NCBI RefSeq assembly: GCF_003202205.1
Contig: NZ_PDOG01000004.1
Location: 214,641 to 278,640, forward strand
Reading direction: 5' to 3'
Length of the DNA: 64,000 nt
Source of the DNA: Halomonas sp. LBP4
Lineage (GTDB): Bacteria; Pseudomonadota; Gammaproteobacteria; Pseudomonadales; Halomonadaceae
Position numbers and translations under genes: made by a program. Positions 55,084 to 62,245 of the stretch are shown piece by piece (the stretch's first letter is position 1; each line of letters opens with the position of its first letter). The notes under the pieces are model-generated. The model worked only from the letters and a program-made list of their open reading frames with translations, made no database searches and was not told the origin of the DNA.

Positions 55084-55409
55084 GGCTCCCTAATTCCCTG
55101 CGCCAAGGTGGGCCCGCGTGCAGAGGGTGACACCCAAGGTTATTGTTTTTTTCCGCCCGGCCATGCTCTTCCGGCTTGGTCATCGTCGCGGACGTCAGTT
55201 CGCTGACAAATTGTGAACATTTATTGCCGGCTTGCAATCGTCCGAAATGCTACAGTCAGGAAACGAAAAAATCCGAGCCGGGACTGGTCAGAAAAAACAT
55301 GAGAAAAATCATGCTACTGGCGTAGCGGAATCGAGTTAGCGTCTATCTTGCAACAAAGTAAAGTTTGATTTTTTACAAAAAAATATCATTTTTTTACAAA
55401 AGCAAACTG
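55084..55409. other. AT-rich regulatory region upstream of flhDC
   Basis: No gene is supported. Composition drops sharply from the GC-rich surroundings, with A/T runs at about 55265-55330 and 55365-55405. The flhDC promoter must lie here; TTGCAA followed by TTCACAAT-like sequence on the minus strand is one weak candidate. The palindrome GTCAG-TTCG-CTGAC (55194-55207) is present. The right end receives transcription from the flhB-like gene and its poly-T stretches could serve as its terminator. Confidence 0.55.
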
Positions 55410-55697
55410 CTATCCAGCCCCTTTCCCCGCTTCATCGGCGATCTCGCGCACCCAGACCAGCAACTCGGCGATGACCCGGTAGAGATTCGGCGGAATCCGC
55501 TCGTCGAGATCCAGGCGCATCAACAGCGCCACCAGCTCCGGTGCGTCATGCACATGGATGCCCTGGCGCCGCGCCTCGGCCATGATGCGCTCGGCGAGCT
55601 CGCCATAGCCCTTGGCCACCACCCGCGGAGCATCGTCATCGTCACGGTAGGCCAGCGCCACGGCACGCTTGCGTCGCTCCTGCGGCTTGTCGCTCAT
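55410..55697 (-). CDS. Stand-alone FlhB C-terminal domain protein
   Basis: A 95-residue protein equal to the cytosolic switch domain of FlhB without the membrane part (KRAVALAYRDDDDAPRVVAK, GYGELAERIMAEARRQGIHV, PPNLYRVIAELLVWV). The NPTH cleavage motif is absent. Such FlhB2/YlqH-type proteins occur with hook-length genes. The ATG at 55697 overlaps the fliK stop (ATGA), so it is coupled to fliK and probably works in export specificity switching. Confidence 0.88.
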   Translation of the reverse strand: MSDKPQERRKRAVALAYRDDDDAPRVVAKGYGELAERIMAEARRQGIHVHDAPELVALLMRLDLDERIPPNLYRVIAELLVWVREIADEAGKGAG

Positions 55698-56914
55698 GGC
55701 GCCCCCCCTGGGCCGGCCGGCCTGACGCACACCCTGACATCCTCCAGGCCGCAGGCCTCGAGGCGAGGCGTCAGCCGAGCGATGCCCTGTTCGAGTTCAC
55801 GCAGCACGCCGGCCTCGTGGGCCCTGAGAGCGAGATCCAGCCGTTCGCCACGCAGCCAGAGGTCGACGCCCACCTCTCCCAGGCCGGCCACCTGCAGCGT
55901 CATGGCGGAACGCCAACCCTGCGATTCGTGCTCCTGCCGGCTGGCTTCGTCGTCCGGCGCCTCCTCGCCCTCCCGTTCCCCCGGGGGCAGGTGTACCACC
56001 AGCGCCATGAAGATGCCCGTCCAGATGTCGCCTTCCCAGCGCAGCACCGGCATGGCCAGCATCTCCAACTGATGGCGCACGATACCCTGCAGGCTCTCGT
56101 GCAACGGTTCCCGCGCCACGCGAACCGGCCGGCTTGTCGCCTCGTCCGACAACGGCTGCCCCGCGTCCGGCGCGCTGGGTTCGCGCCCGGCGACACCCGT
56201 GGCGGCCGTCGCAGTGAAGGTCGTTCCGGCCGGTGGCGGCGACGGAGGCGTCGCCACTCCGGCCGCCACCGGCCCGGCGCCGCGCTCGATGCCGGCCGGT
56301 GCTTCGCCTCCCCGCGTCCGGCCCGTCTCGGGCAGCGGCATATTCGCCTGCAGGGGAGCCAGCCTCTCGCGGGCGGCGGCAGGCGAGGCGGGGGAGAAGC
56401 GCTGGGTGCGCCACATCTGGGGTTCGCGCTGCAGTTGCCCGCGGGGCAGCTCGCCGCGGAACCAGCGTGCCAGATGGGATTCGTAGAACAGGCCGCTGTC
56501 ACGCACGCTGCCCTGCAGGCGCTCCGCCAGCCGGGACGGCCGGGCTTCCCCGTCGGTGACCAACGGGAGGGGGGGGCGCACCACCGAGGGGGGAGCGGGA
56601 AAGCGAATCAGCAGATCGGCGATGGAGCGCGCCGAGGGACTGAAGTGGGTCTGGGTCGAAGGCGGCGTCGCCTCGCCGGCGGGCCGGGGCCCGGCAGGCG
56701 CGCCCTCCCCCGGCCGTGCCGTACGGGCGACTTCCGACAGGGGAGAGGAAGAGGCGCGGGCATCGAGCCGGGAATCGCTGTGCAGTGCCCGGGGAGCCTC
56801 GGAGGGGGCGACCGGCTTGACCGGCTCGTTGAGCGCCTTGGGCGGCGGGGTGTCGACCCGCTTGCCGAGCACCTGGTGCAACAGGGTGTCGATGAGAAGG
56901 TTGATCCCACTCAC
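55694..56914 (-). CDS. fliK: FliK-like flagellar hook-length control protein
   Basis: A 406-residue protein with a long Pro/Ala/Arg-rich, poorly ordered N-terminal two thirds and a compact C-terminal domain (LRWEGDIWTGIFMALVVHLP, SAMTLQVAGLGEVGVDLWLR, LRAHEAGVLRELEQGIARL) of the FliK C-terminal type, which interacts with FlhB. The start is GTG 56914, overlapping the fliT stop (GTGA). The N-terminal part shows little conservation to go on, so the name rests on the C-terminal domain and the neighbours. Confidence 0.78.
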   Translation of the reverse strand: MSGINLLIDTLLHQVLGKRVDTPPPKALNEPVKPVAPSEAPRALHSDSRLDARASSSPLSEVARTARPGEGAPAGPRPAGEATPPSTQTHFSPSARSIADLLIRFPAPPSVVRPPLPLVTDGEARPSRLAERLQGSVRDSGLFYESHLARWFRGELPRGQLQREPQMWRTQRFSPASPAAARERLAPLQANMPLPETGRTRGGEAPAGIERGAGPVAAGVATPPSPPPAGTTFTATAATGVAGREPSAPDAGQPLSDEATSRPVRVAREPLHESLQGIVRHQLEMLAMPVLRWEGDIWTGIFMALVVHLPPGEREGEEAPDDEASRQEHESQGWRSAMTLQVAGLGEVGVDLWLRGERLDLALRAHEAGVLRELEQGIARLTPRLEACGLEDVRVCVRPAGPGGAP

Positions 56915-57309
56915 GACGGCTTCTTGGTGAAGCGCTGCTCGGCATCTATCGTCTGCGGCCCGTAGGTGCGCGACAGGGCCAGCTGCCGCCGCCCACTGCC
57001 GATCAGGCGATCGAGCTCGTCACGGCGCGCGACGAGGCGCTGACGGATCTCGAGATCCTGCTCGAGGATGCGCTCGAGCAGCTTGACCTTGCGCTCGCCC
57101 CCTTCGTCATCGAGGGGCAGCTCGGCATCCAGACGGCTGATGTGCTCGACCTGCACCACGTACTGCGTCTCCAGGTCGACAAGCGCCTCCCAGTCGGCAT
57201 CCCGGGCCGAATCGAGCATACGCGAGGAGCGGTCGAGCAACGCCTCGTAGGCGCCGAGCAGGACCTGCTGGGCATCGGGGCCCCCGGGGGGTCTCTGGTG
57301 ATGTCTCAT
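56911..57309 (-). CDS. fliT: Flagellar chaperone FliT
   Basis: A 132-residue helical protein (LGAYEALLDRSSRMLDSARD, WEALVDLETQYVVQVEHISR, KVKLLERILEQDLEIRQRLV) of FliT size and position directly after fliS. FliT binds the cap protein FliD and, in enteric bacteria, restrains FlhDC. In this window fliD itself is reduced to a tail. The start ATG at 57309 lies 2 bp after the fliS stop. Confidence 0.82.
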   Translation of the reverse strand: MRHHQRPPGGPDAQQVLLGAYEALLDRSSRMLDSARDADWEALVDLETQYVVQVEHISRLDAELPLDDEGGERKVKLLERILEQDLEIRQRLVARRDELDRLIGSGRRQLALSRTYGPQTIDAEQRFTKKPS

Positions 57310-57311
57310 CG

Positions 57312-57737
57312 TCAGCCCCCTGCTGCCTGGTCGCCGATCTCGCGCCAGGCGGATGCCACGTCGTCGAGCAACGCCTCGGCCTGGGTCAGGCTCTGCTCGT
57401 CGTTGTGCAGGTTGGCGGCCAGCAGCAGCCGTGAGATGTAGTCGTAGAGCGAGGCCAGCCGCTCGGCGATCTCGCCGCCCTGCTCGGCGTCGAGCGCCGC
57501 CATCAGGCCGTTGTTGACGATATCCAGGGCCTTGGAGATCGTCTTGCCCTTCTCCGCCGCATTGCCGGCCTGCATATGGAGGCGGGCGGCCCGGATCGAG
57601 GCCTGGGCCCCGTCGAAGAGCATCACGATCAACTGGTGGGGGCTGGCGGCCATGACCCCGCTCTCGACCCCGACCCGGGCATAGGCACCGGCTCCGCGGC
57701 CGTAGCCCGCCGCTCCACGCATGGCACTCATGGTCAT
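57312..57737 (-). CDS. fliS: Flagellin chaperone FliS
   Basis: A 141-residue export chaperone for flagellin. Family motifs: YARVGVESGVMAASPHQLIV then MLFDGA, KGKTISKALDIVNNGLMAAL and LYDYISRLLLAANLHND. It starts at ATG 57737 (a second ATG lies at 57731); AGGAG precedes it. It would be expressed from the sigma-28 promoter at 57986-58012, across the fliD remnant. Confidence 0.95.
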   Translation of the reverse strand: MTMSAMRGAAGYGRGAGAYARVGVESGVMAASPHQLIVMLFDGAQASIRAARLHMQAGNAAEKGKTISKALDIVNNGLMAALDAEQGGEIAERLASLYDYISRLLLAANLHNDEQSLTQAEALLDDVASAWREIGDQAAGG

Positions 57738-57796
57738 CTCACTCCTGTCGTATCCCTCGGGTCGGGCTCATGCGGGCGGCACCGACTGGGCCCCGA

Positions 57797-57898
57797 TCAC
57801 TTCTTGCGCCCGAGCTGGGCATTCATCATGTCGAACTGCTGGGTCAGGCAGGCGCTAGTCCGGTTCATGCTGGCGATCATCGCATCAGGCTGACCGCA
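57797..57898 (-). pseudogene. Relic of the C-terminus of the flagellar cap protein FliD
   Basis: The minus strand reads MIASMNRTSACLTQQFDMMN then AQLGRKK and stop, 59 bp before fliS. This is the classical end of FliD (M--T--YLTQQF--MNAQ). Upstream the frame closes at 57899-57901, so only about 33 codons remain. The gene order fliD-fliS-fliT and the sigma-28 promoter are preserved, which points to an internal deletion of fliD rather than insertion of a foreign gene. A functional cap protein must be encoded elsewhere if the cell is motile. Confidence 0.75.
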
Positions 57899-57985
57899 TT
57901 ACGCATCCTTTACGATCCAGCCAGTCTGCCAGACACTTCGCCGGATATTGCGACGAAAAGCCCCTGCCCGAAGGGTTATTTCCTT

Positions 57986-58012
57986 CTATCGGCGGGTGGC
58001 CGCAGGACTTTA
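57986..58012 (-). promoter_or_regulatory. Sigma-28 promoter of the (fliD)-fliST operon
   Basis: Minus strand: TAAAGTCC (58012-58005), 11-bp spacer, GCCGATAG (57993-57986). It presumably belonged to fliD and now transcribes the relic, fliS, fliT, fliK and the flhB-like gene. Confidence 0.85.
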
Positions 58013-58015
58013 GGC

Positions 58016-59698
58016 TCAGGTGGAAACCGGCACTTCGGCCACCGGAGGCCCCAGCCTCGCCAGCCGCTCGCCCTGCAGCACCTCGCCGAGCGATGCGCCC
58101 GGGGGCGCGGCCTCCCCGGCGAGCTGCACCCGGGCCGGCTGCCCGCGTTCGTCCAGGCCCTGCACCCAGCCCAGCTCGCCGCCCTCGAAACGCACCAGCG
58201 AGCCGATCGGCAGCAGGCCGAAGTGCCGGATGTAGCGTTTCACCCAACGCGGGTCGAAACGAGCGGGATGGCCGAGCAGATGACGATAGATATCGGCGAT
58301 GCCCCAGGCGGGGCGATCCGCCCGATTGCGGCGCATGGCCTCCACGACGTCCACCACCATGGCCAGGCGCGTCAGCTCGTGAAGCCGCTCGCCGGACAAC
58401 CCCCGGGGGTAGCCGCTGCCGTCGAGGCGTTCGTTGATGCGCTCCACCACGGCCTCCACCACGCCGCCGGCGAGCCACTGACAGTGCTCGAGACGCGGCC
58501 GCAGCAGCGCCACATGTGCGTGCAGCTGCGCTCGCTGGTCCCGATCGAGCCGGGGCGCCTCGAGCAGCGCCTTCGGCAGCAGCGCCTTGCCCAGATCGTG
58601 CACCATGGCACAGGCGACCATCGCCTTGCGCACATCACGGGGCATGGAGACGGTCGCGGCGAGGTCGAGCAGGTGCACCGCCACGGCGAGGCCATGGCGC
58701 ACCATCACGGTTTCATACAGCATGCAGCGGGGAGCGAACAGCAACCCCTCGCGATCCTCGTCATGCAGCGCCAGCAGCCGATCGGCATGGCGCGAGAGCT
58801 GCACCGAATCCAGCGCGCGGCCCTGCTGGAGCTCGAGGAGCTGGGCATCCAGATAGCCGGCCACCTTGGCGAGCCGCCTGGCCATGGGCGTGGCATGGGC
58901 CTGTACATTGCGCCGACCCACTGGCGGCGGGGCCGAAGGCTCGGCCTGGAACAGCGGCGACGGCAGCAGCGAGGCATCCGCCTCCTTGGACAGGCGGGTT
59001 GCCTCCCGCTCGATCTCGCGCACGAAGAACCACAGCTGGCGCTCCTGCGCCCCGCTGGGCGCGACGAACCGGAAACCGGCCCGCACCGCCTGGCGCTCGG
59101 TATCGGCCACGTGATGACGCGGGTTCGCCCGGATCACGAAGCGGGTGCCGTTGGGAAAACAGAGCTCGACCTCCAGCGGCAGGGCCGAGGCCAGCCGGCT
59201 CGCCGCCCCGAGGGGCAGCTCCAGCTGGCAGCCCTCCAGCGACAGGTCCTTGAGATCGCCCTGGATCGACGCCTCGGCCTCACCGCCGCGCAGGATGGCC
59301 CCCACCTCCATGCCCAGCCGCAGCCTGGCACGGAAGGACTCGCGGCGCTGCAGGACGTCCAGACTGAGCGGATAGGGGCACTGGCACTGCAGGCGCCCCT
59401 CCGTCTCGAAGCATTTGCCCATCACCAGCGGCGGGGTACGCAACATCTTGTCGCGCGCCTGGCCCAACAGGCGGAAGGGCTGGCCGCGTTTGAGCGCCCC
59501 GGCGACCTCGCGGATGGCGCTGATGTCGAGCAGCAGGTGGTCGCCCGGCTGCTGCGCCTCGACCAGCACCGGCAGGGGCTTGCCACCCGATGCGTCGAAC
59601 TGCAGGGAGGCGCCGCCCGGTTCGCTCAGCGCCTCGAGCAGCGCCTCGATCTCTGCCGGGCTCTCCACCCGGATATATCCTGCCTGCGGTCGTGTCAT
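58016..59698 (-). CDS. YcgR/PilZ-like protein fused to a degenerate HD-GYP domain
   Basis: A 560-residue protein. The N-terminal part resembles YcgR: a flagellar-brake-like domain (residues 1-100) and a PilZ c-di-GMP domain with the RRESFRARLRLGMEV motif and DLSLEGCQLEL. The C-terminal part (about 255-480) is HD-GYP-like: AMVHDLGKALLPKALLEAP and NERLDGSGYPRGLSG are present. The HH pair normally before the ERxDGxGYP box is replaced (VERINERLDGSGYP), so phosphodiesterase activity is doubtful. The ATG at 59698 follows AGAGG; one at 59719 has poorer spacing. A sigma-28 promoter lies upstream. It is a candidate c-di-GMP-dependent motility brake. Confidence 0.82.
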   Translation of the reverse strand: MTRPQAGYIRVESPAEIEALLEALSEPGGASLQFDASGGKPLPVLVEAQQPGDHLLLDISAIREVAGALKRGQPFRLLGQARDKMLRTPPLVMGKCFETEGRLQCQCPYPLSLDVLQRRESFRARLRLGMEVGAILRGGEAEASIQGDLKDLSLEGCQLELPLGAASRLASALPLEVELCFPNGTRFVIRANPRHHVADTERQAVRAGFRFVAPSGAQERQLWFFVREIEREATRLSKEADASLLPSPLFQAEPSAPPPVGRRNVQAHATPMARRLAKVAGYLDAQLLELQQGRALDSVQLSRHADRLLALHDEDREGLLFAPRCMLYETVMVRHGLAVAVHLLDLAATVSMPRDVRKAMVACAMVHDLGKALLPKALLEAPRLDRDQRAQLHAHVALLRPRLEHCQWLAGGVVEAVVERINERLDGSGYPRGLSGERLHELTRLAMVVDVVEAMRRNRADRPAWGIADIYRHLLGHPARFDPRWVKRYIRHFGLLPIGSLVRFEGGELGWVQGLDERGQPARVQLAGEAAPPGASLGEVLQGERLARLGPPVAEVPVST

Positions 59699-59762
59699 CC
59701 CAGCCTCTACCTGCCCCATGTGACGAGTCCAGCCTTGCCGAACTGAGATCGGCCTTCACGTA

Positions 59763-59789
59763 CCATCGGCCATTGCGGCAGGAACTTGA
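59763..59789 (-). promoter_or_regulatory. Probable sigma-28 promoter of the PilZ/HD-GYP-like gene
   Basis: Minus strand: TCAAGTTC (59789-59782), 11-bp spacer, GCCGATGG (59770-59763). The -35 and spacing are good; the last two bases of the -10 deviate. Confidence 0.6.
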
Positions 59790-59874
59790 GCTTGGATGAT
59801 GCACTTGCCAATAAGTTTGCTGGGCTCGATGTTGGGATTGAAGATCTGGCGCCTCGGCCAGGCCCGCGGTACAG

Positions 59875-60501
59875 CTACACCACCAGCTTCAATAGCTCGT
59901 CTACGAGCTGCCCTTTCAAGCAGTTGCTGGCATCGATGACAACGTCCGGATTCAACGGAGGCTCATAAGGGCTATTGATTCCGGTAAAGTCCTGGATCTT
60001 TCCCACCCGGGCCTTTTTGTAGAGCCCTTTCGGGTCGCGCTGCTCGCATACTTCAAGTGGCGTAGCGACATGCACTTCAACAAACTCACCTTCGGAAAAC
60101 AAGTCACGCGCGTTCTGGCGGTCTTCACGAAACGGCGATATGAAAGCCGTAATCACAATCAACCCGGCCTCGGTAAAAAGACGCGCCACTTCACCGATTC
60201 GGCGGATGTTCTCGGCGCGATCAGCCGCACTCATGCCGAGATCACGACACAAGCCGTGGCGAACGTTGTCGCCATCCAGGAGCATGGTGTGATAACCCAA
60301 GCGGTTCAATCGCACCTCTAGCTCATTCGCTAGGGTGGACTTCCCTGATCCAGAGAGCCCGGTGAACCACACGCACTTGCCTTTGTGTCCCTTGCCCCCC
60401 TCTCGCATTGCCTGGTTGACGCTGGCGGGATTCCAAACCACGTTCGCCTTGCATGCCGGGTGGCTCGGTCGAGAGGCGGGATCCTCCGCATCTCGGATCA
60501 T
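59875..60501 (-). CDS. cysC: Adenylylsulfate (APS) kinase
   Basis: A 208-residue enzyme phosphorylating APS to PAPS, the sulfate donor of sulfotransferases. P-loop GLSGSGKST at residues 48-56, then [35 protein letters not shown] and [20 protein letters not shown]. No ATP sulfurylase gene is nearby. The ATG at 60501 overlaps the preceding stop as ATGA. As last gene of an operon containing a sulfotransferase, its PAPS is probably used for sulfation rather than for assimilation. Confidence 0.95.
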   Translation of the reverse strand: MIRDAEDPASRPSHPACKANVVWNPASVNQAMREGGKGHKGKCVWFTGLSGSGKSTLANELEVRLNRLGYHTMLLDGDNVRHGLCRDLGMSAADRAENIRRIGEVARLFTEAGLIVITAFISPFREDRQNARDLFSEGEFVEVHVATPLEVCEQRDPKGLYKKARVGKIQDFTGINSPYEPPLNPDVVIDASNCLKGQLVDELLKLVV

Positions 60502-60836
60502 CCCCGTGCCCACCGTGACATTGGCGAAGCGGTCATGGCGATGAAGCTGCCGGTGTCAGGGTGGCGCTTGGGCAGGTGCTCCACGTTCAGGCGAATGGTA
60601 AACAGCTCAAGCTCCAGGGCAGCGCGCTGCTCCTCGCGACGGGCACGCTCGCGAGGATCGCTGGCCGCCTCAATCACCGTATCGAAGGTATTATTGACCA
60701 ATGCCTCTATCGTATGAAGGCGCGGAAGAACCTCGTGGATCAGGGCATGGGCGGTAATATATAGATAATAGTTCCTATAACCTACCCACTCATCCACGAC
60801 CCTACAAATAGCACCCATTGATACCGAAGCCATCAT
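60498..60836 (-). CDS. Hypothetical protein between sulfotransferase and APS kinase
   Basis: A 112-residue helical protein that I do not recognise ([38 protein letters not shown]). A run of charged residues ([20 protein letters not shown]) suggests a coiled coil. It overlaps the sulfotransferase stop and the cysC start by ATGA at both ends, so it is made in the same coupled operon. It could be a partner of the sulfotransferase or a detached domain of it. Confidence 0.65.
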   Translation of the reverse strand: MMASVSMGAICRVVDEWVGYRNYYLYITAHALIHEVLPRLHTIEALVNNTFDTVIEAASDPRERARREEQRAALELELFTIRLNVEHLPKRHPDTGSFIAMTASPMSRWARG

Positions 60837-61654
60837 CGAAATACTTTTTTAACACCATCATCCAAAAACAATGAATCAAGGGCCTTTTCAACAAACACAG
60901 GGTCGAAAAATGCCACTCTATTCAAGACTTCGGCTTCCTCTTCAAGAAATGAAAGAGCTTCAGGATATCGCCCTTTCACTTTATTGGGATTATGATGCAC
61001 AGACGCAATTCCTTTATGATGCTCTTCAGCCACCTCTCTATCTGAAACGCTCAAACCAAAAAAGGCACCTACTTCCATCACATTGTCAAAATCATGGAAA
61101 TCATTGGCTGTCAGCCAGCGATATTTTCCACCTTCATTATCGTAAATACTCGCTGCTTGTATTTGCCTCGCATAAGAATCAAGCACCCCCCAGTAGCAAA
61201 GCTGGTAGTCCGTCAAGCTTTCTGGCTCGTGAACTGGGAGACTTCCAGGAACACGAGGATCCGCCGAAAAATGCCTTCCCCTTTGCGTTCGCATTGGTGT
61301 ACTCCCCCTCTCAAAAAGGCTGGATGCTGTTTTTCTGAAATCTCTATTCAAAAGTAGCAACCCAGGCATTATTCCCAGGCGGAGCAATGGGATCAAAAAG
61401 CCTTTACCAAAAACATTGCTCGTCTCTACATAATGACCTTCAGGATAACCATTGATATGATCAATCTTTTTTTCCAAGAAAGTAATGGCACGTTCGGGAT
61501 CCTCTTTGACCAGAGGGAACACAGTGGCATAATTTGGCTCTGGTTCATGAAGGGAACGTGTATCATCAAATATCCTGAAGACTTCCGTCAAGAATGTTGT
61601 ACCTGTTCTCCCATGAGTCACGGTAAAAATTAGATTCTTATTGGAAGAAGTCAT
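60833..61654 (-). CDS. Sulfotransferase family protein
   Basis: A 273-residue PAPS-dependent transferase candidate. The 5'-phosphosulfate loop is TVTHGRTGTTFLTEVF near residues 11-26, and the 3'-phosphate-binding strand/helix is LLLLNRDFRKTASSLFERGS. The region is visibly richer in A and T than the rest of the window, a sign of recent acquisition. It overlaps the acyltransferase stop (ATGA at 61651-61654). The acceptor is unknown; neighbours suggest a sugar attached to protein. Confidence 0.82.
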   Translation of the reverse strand: MTSSNKNLIFTVTHGRTGTTFLTEVFRIFDDTRSLHEPEPNYATVFPLVKEDPERAITFLEKKIDHINGYPEGHYVETSNVFGKGFLIPLLRLGIMPGLLLLNRDFRKTASSLFERGSTPMRTQRGRHFSADPRVPGSLPVHEPESLTDYQLCYWGVLDSYARQIQAASIYDNEGGKYRWLTANDFHDFDNVMEVGAFFGLSVSDREVAEEHHKGIASVHHNPNKVKGRYPEALSFLEEEAEVLNRVAFFDPVFVEKALDSLFLDDGVKKVFR

Positions 61655-62223
61655 AACGGCTCTCCCGTAATCTTTTTCACGGGCTTGGCAGGGCGGCCAG
61701 CAACGATAGTATTAGCGGGGACATCTCCCACAACAAGGCTACCCGCCGCAACAACAGCATTTTCCCCTATCACTGCCGGACCTAGTACGGTAGAGCCGGA
61801 CCCCACCCACACTCCTCTCTTGACATGGATATCGCGCCCAGTGTCGGGCACCGCTGCAAGTCGCTCTTTCCCTGTCTTTTGATAGTCATGCGTTCCAGTA
61901 AGAAGCATACAACGATGACCGAAGAAACACTCCTCTTCTACTGTTACGTGCCCGGAACGAGTATTTATCAGAAGGTCATTAACAGATATCGTTGCTCTAT
62001 CCAGATGCACCCGACTCTTATCCCCCCAAATACGAACCTGCCTGAGCTCATACTCAGCGATATAGGGCATCAAAAGCTTTGCCAAAACCGAGAGCTCTTG
62101 CTTCTTTGCCGTTCTCAACAAGCTCAAGAATTCGCTTTCCTGCCCCTCTGTAACTTTTTCCTCCTTCAGAGGAGGTGCTTTTTTAACCACCTTTTCTTTT
62201 TCCAAGTTGGCAACAGGTATCAT
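61651..62223 (-). CDS. Hexapeptide-repeat acyltransferase (LbH family)
   Basis: A 190-residue transferase with a charged N-terminal extension and a left-handed beta-helix of hexapeptide repeats (SVNDLLINTRSGHVTVEEEC, VWVGSGSTVLGPAVIGENAV, VAAGSLVVGDVPANTIVAGR). The catalytic-type His is in LLTGTHDYQKTG, as in maltose/galactoside O-acetyltransferases. The N-terminus (VVKKAPPLKEEKVTE) is Lys/Glu rich. It lies 22 bp after the glycosyltransferase gene and would acylate a sugar. Confidence 0.85.
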   Translation of the reverse strand: MIPVANLEKEKVVKKAPPLKEEKVTEGQESEFLSLLRTAKKQELSVLAKLLMPYIAEYELRQVRIWGDKSRVHLDRATISVNDLLINTRSGHVTVEEECFFGHRCMLLTGTHDYQKTGKERLAAVPDTGRDIHVKRGVWVGSGSTVLGPAVIGENAVVAAGSLVVGDVPANTIVAGRPAKPVKKITGEPL

Positions 62224-62245
62224 AGCCAGCCCTCAAAAATATTTA

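Noticed and set aside
55194-55207. GTCAG-TTCG-CTGAC as another FNR-type box upstream of flhD
   Set aside because: The half-sites are in the inverted order (GTCA...TGAC instead of TGAC...GTCA), so it does not match the motif.
60871-61338. A 155-codon plus-strand frame in the AT-rich region
   Set aside because: The opposite strand carries the sulfotransferase with its PAPS-binding motifs and coupled start/stop overlaps; the plus frame shows no domain or ribosome binding site.
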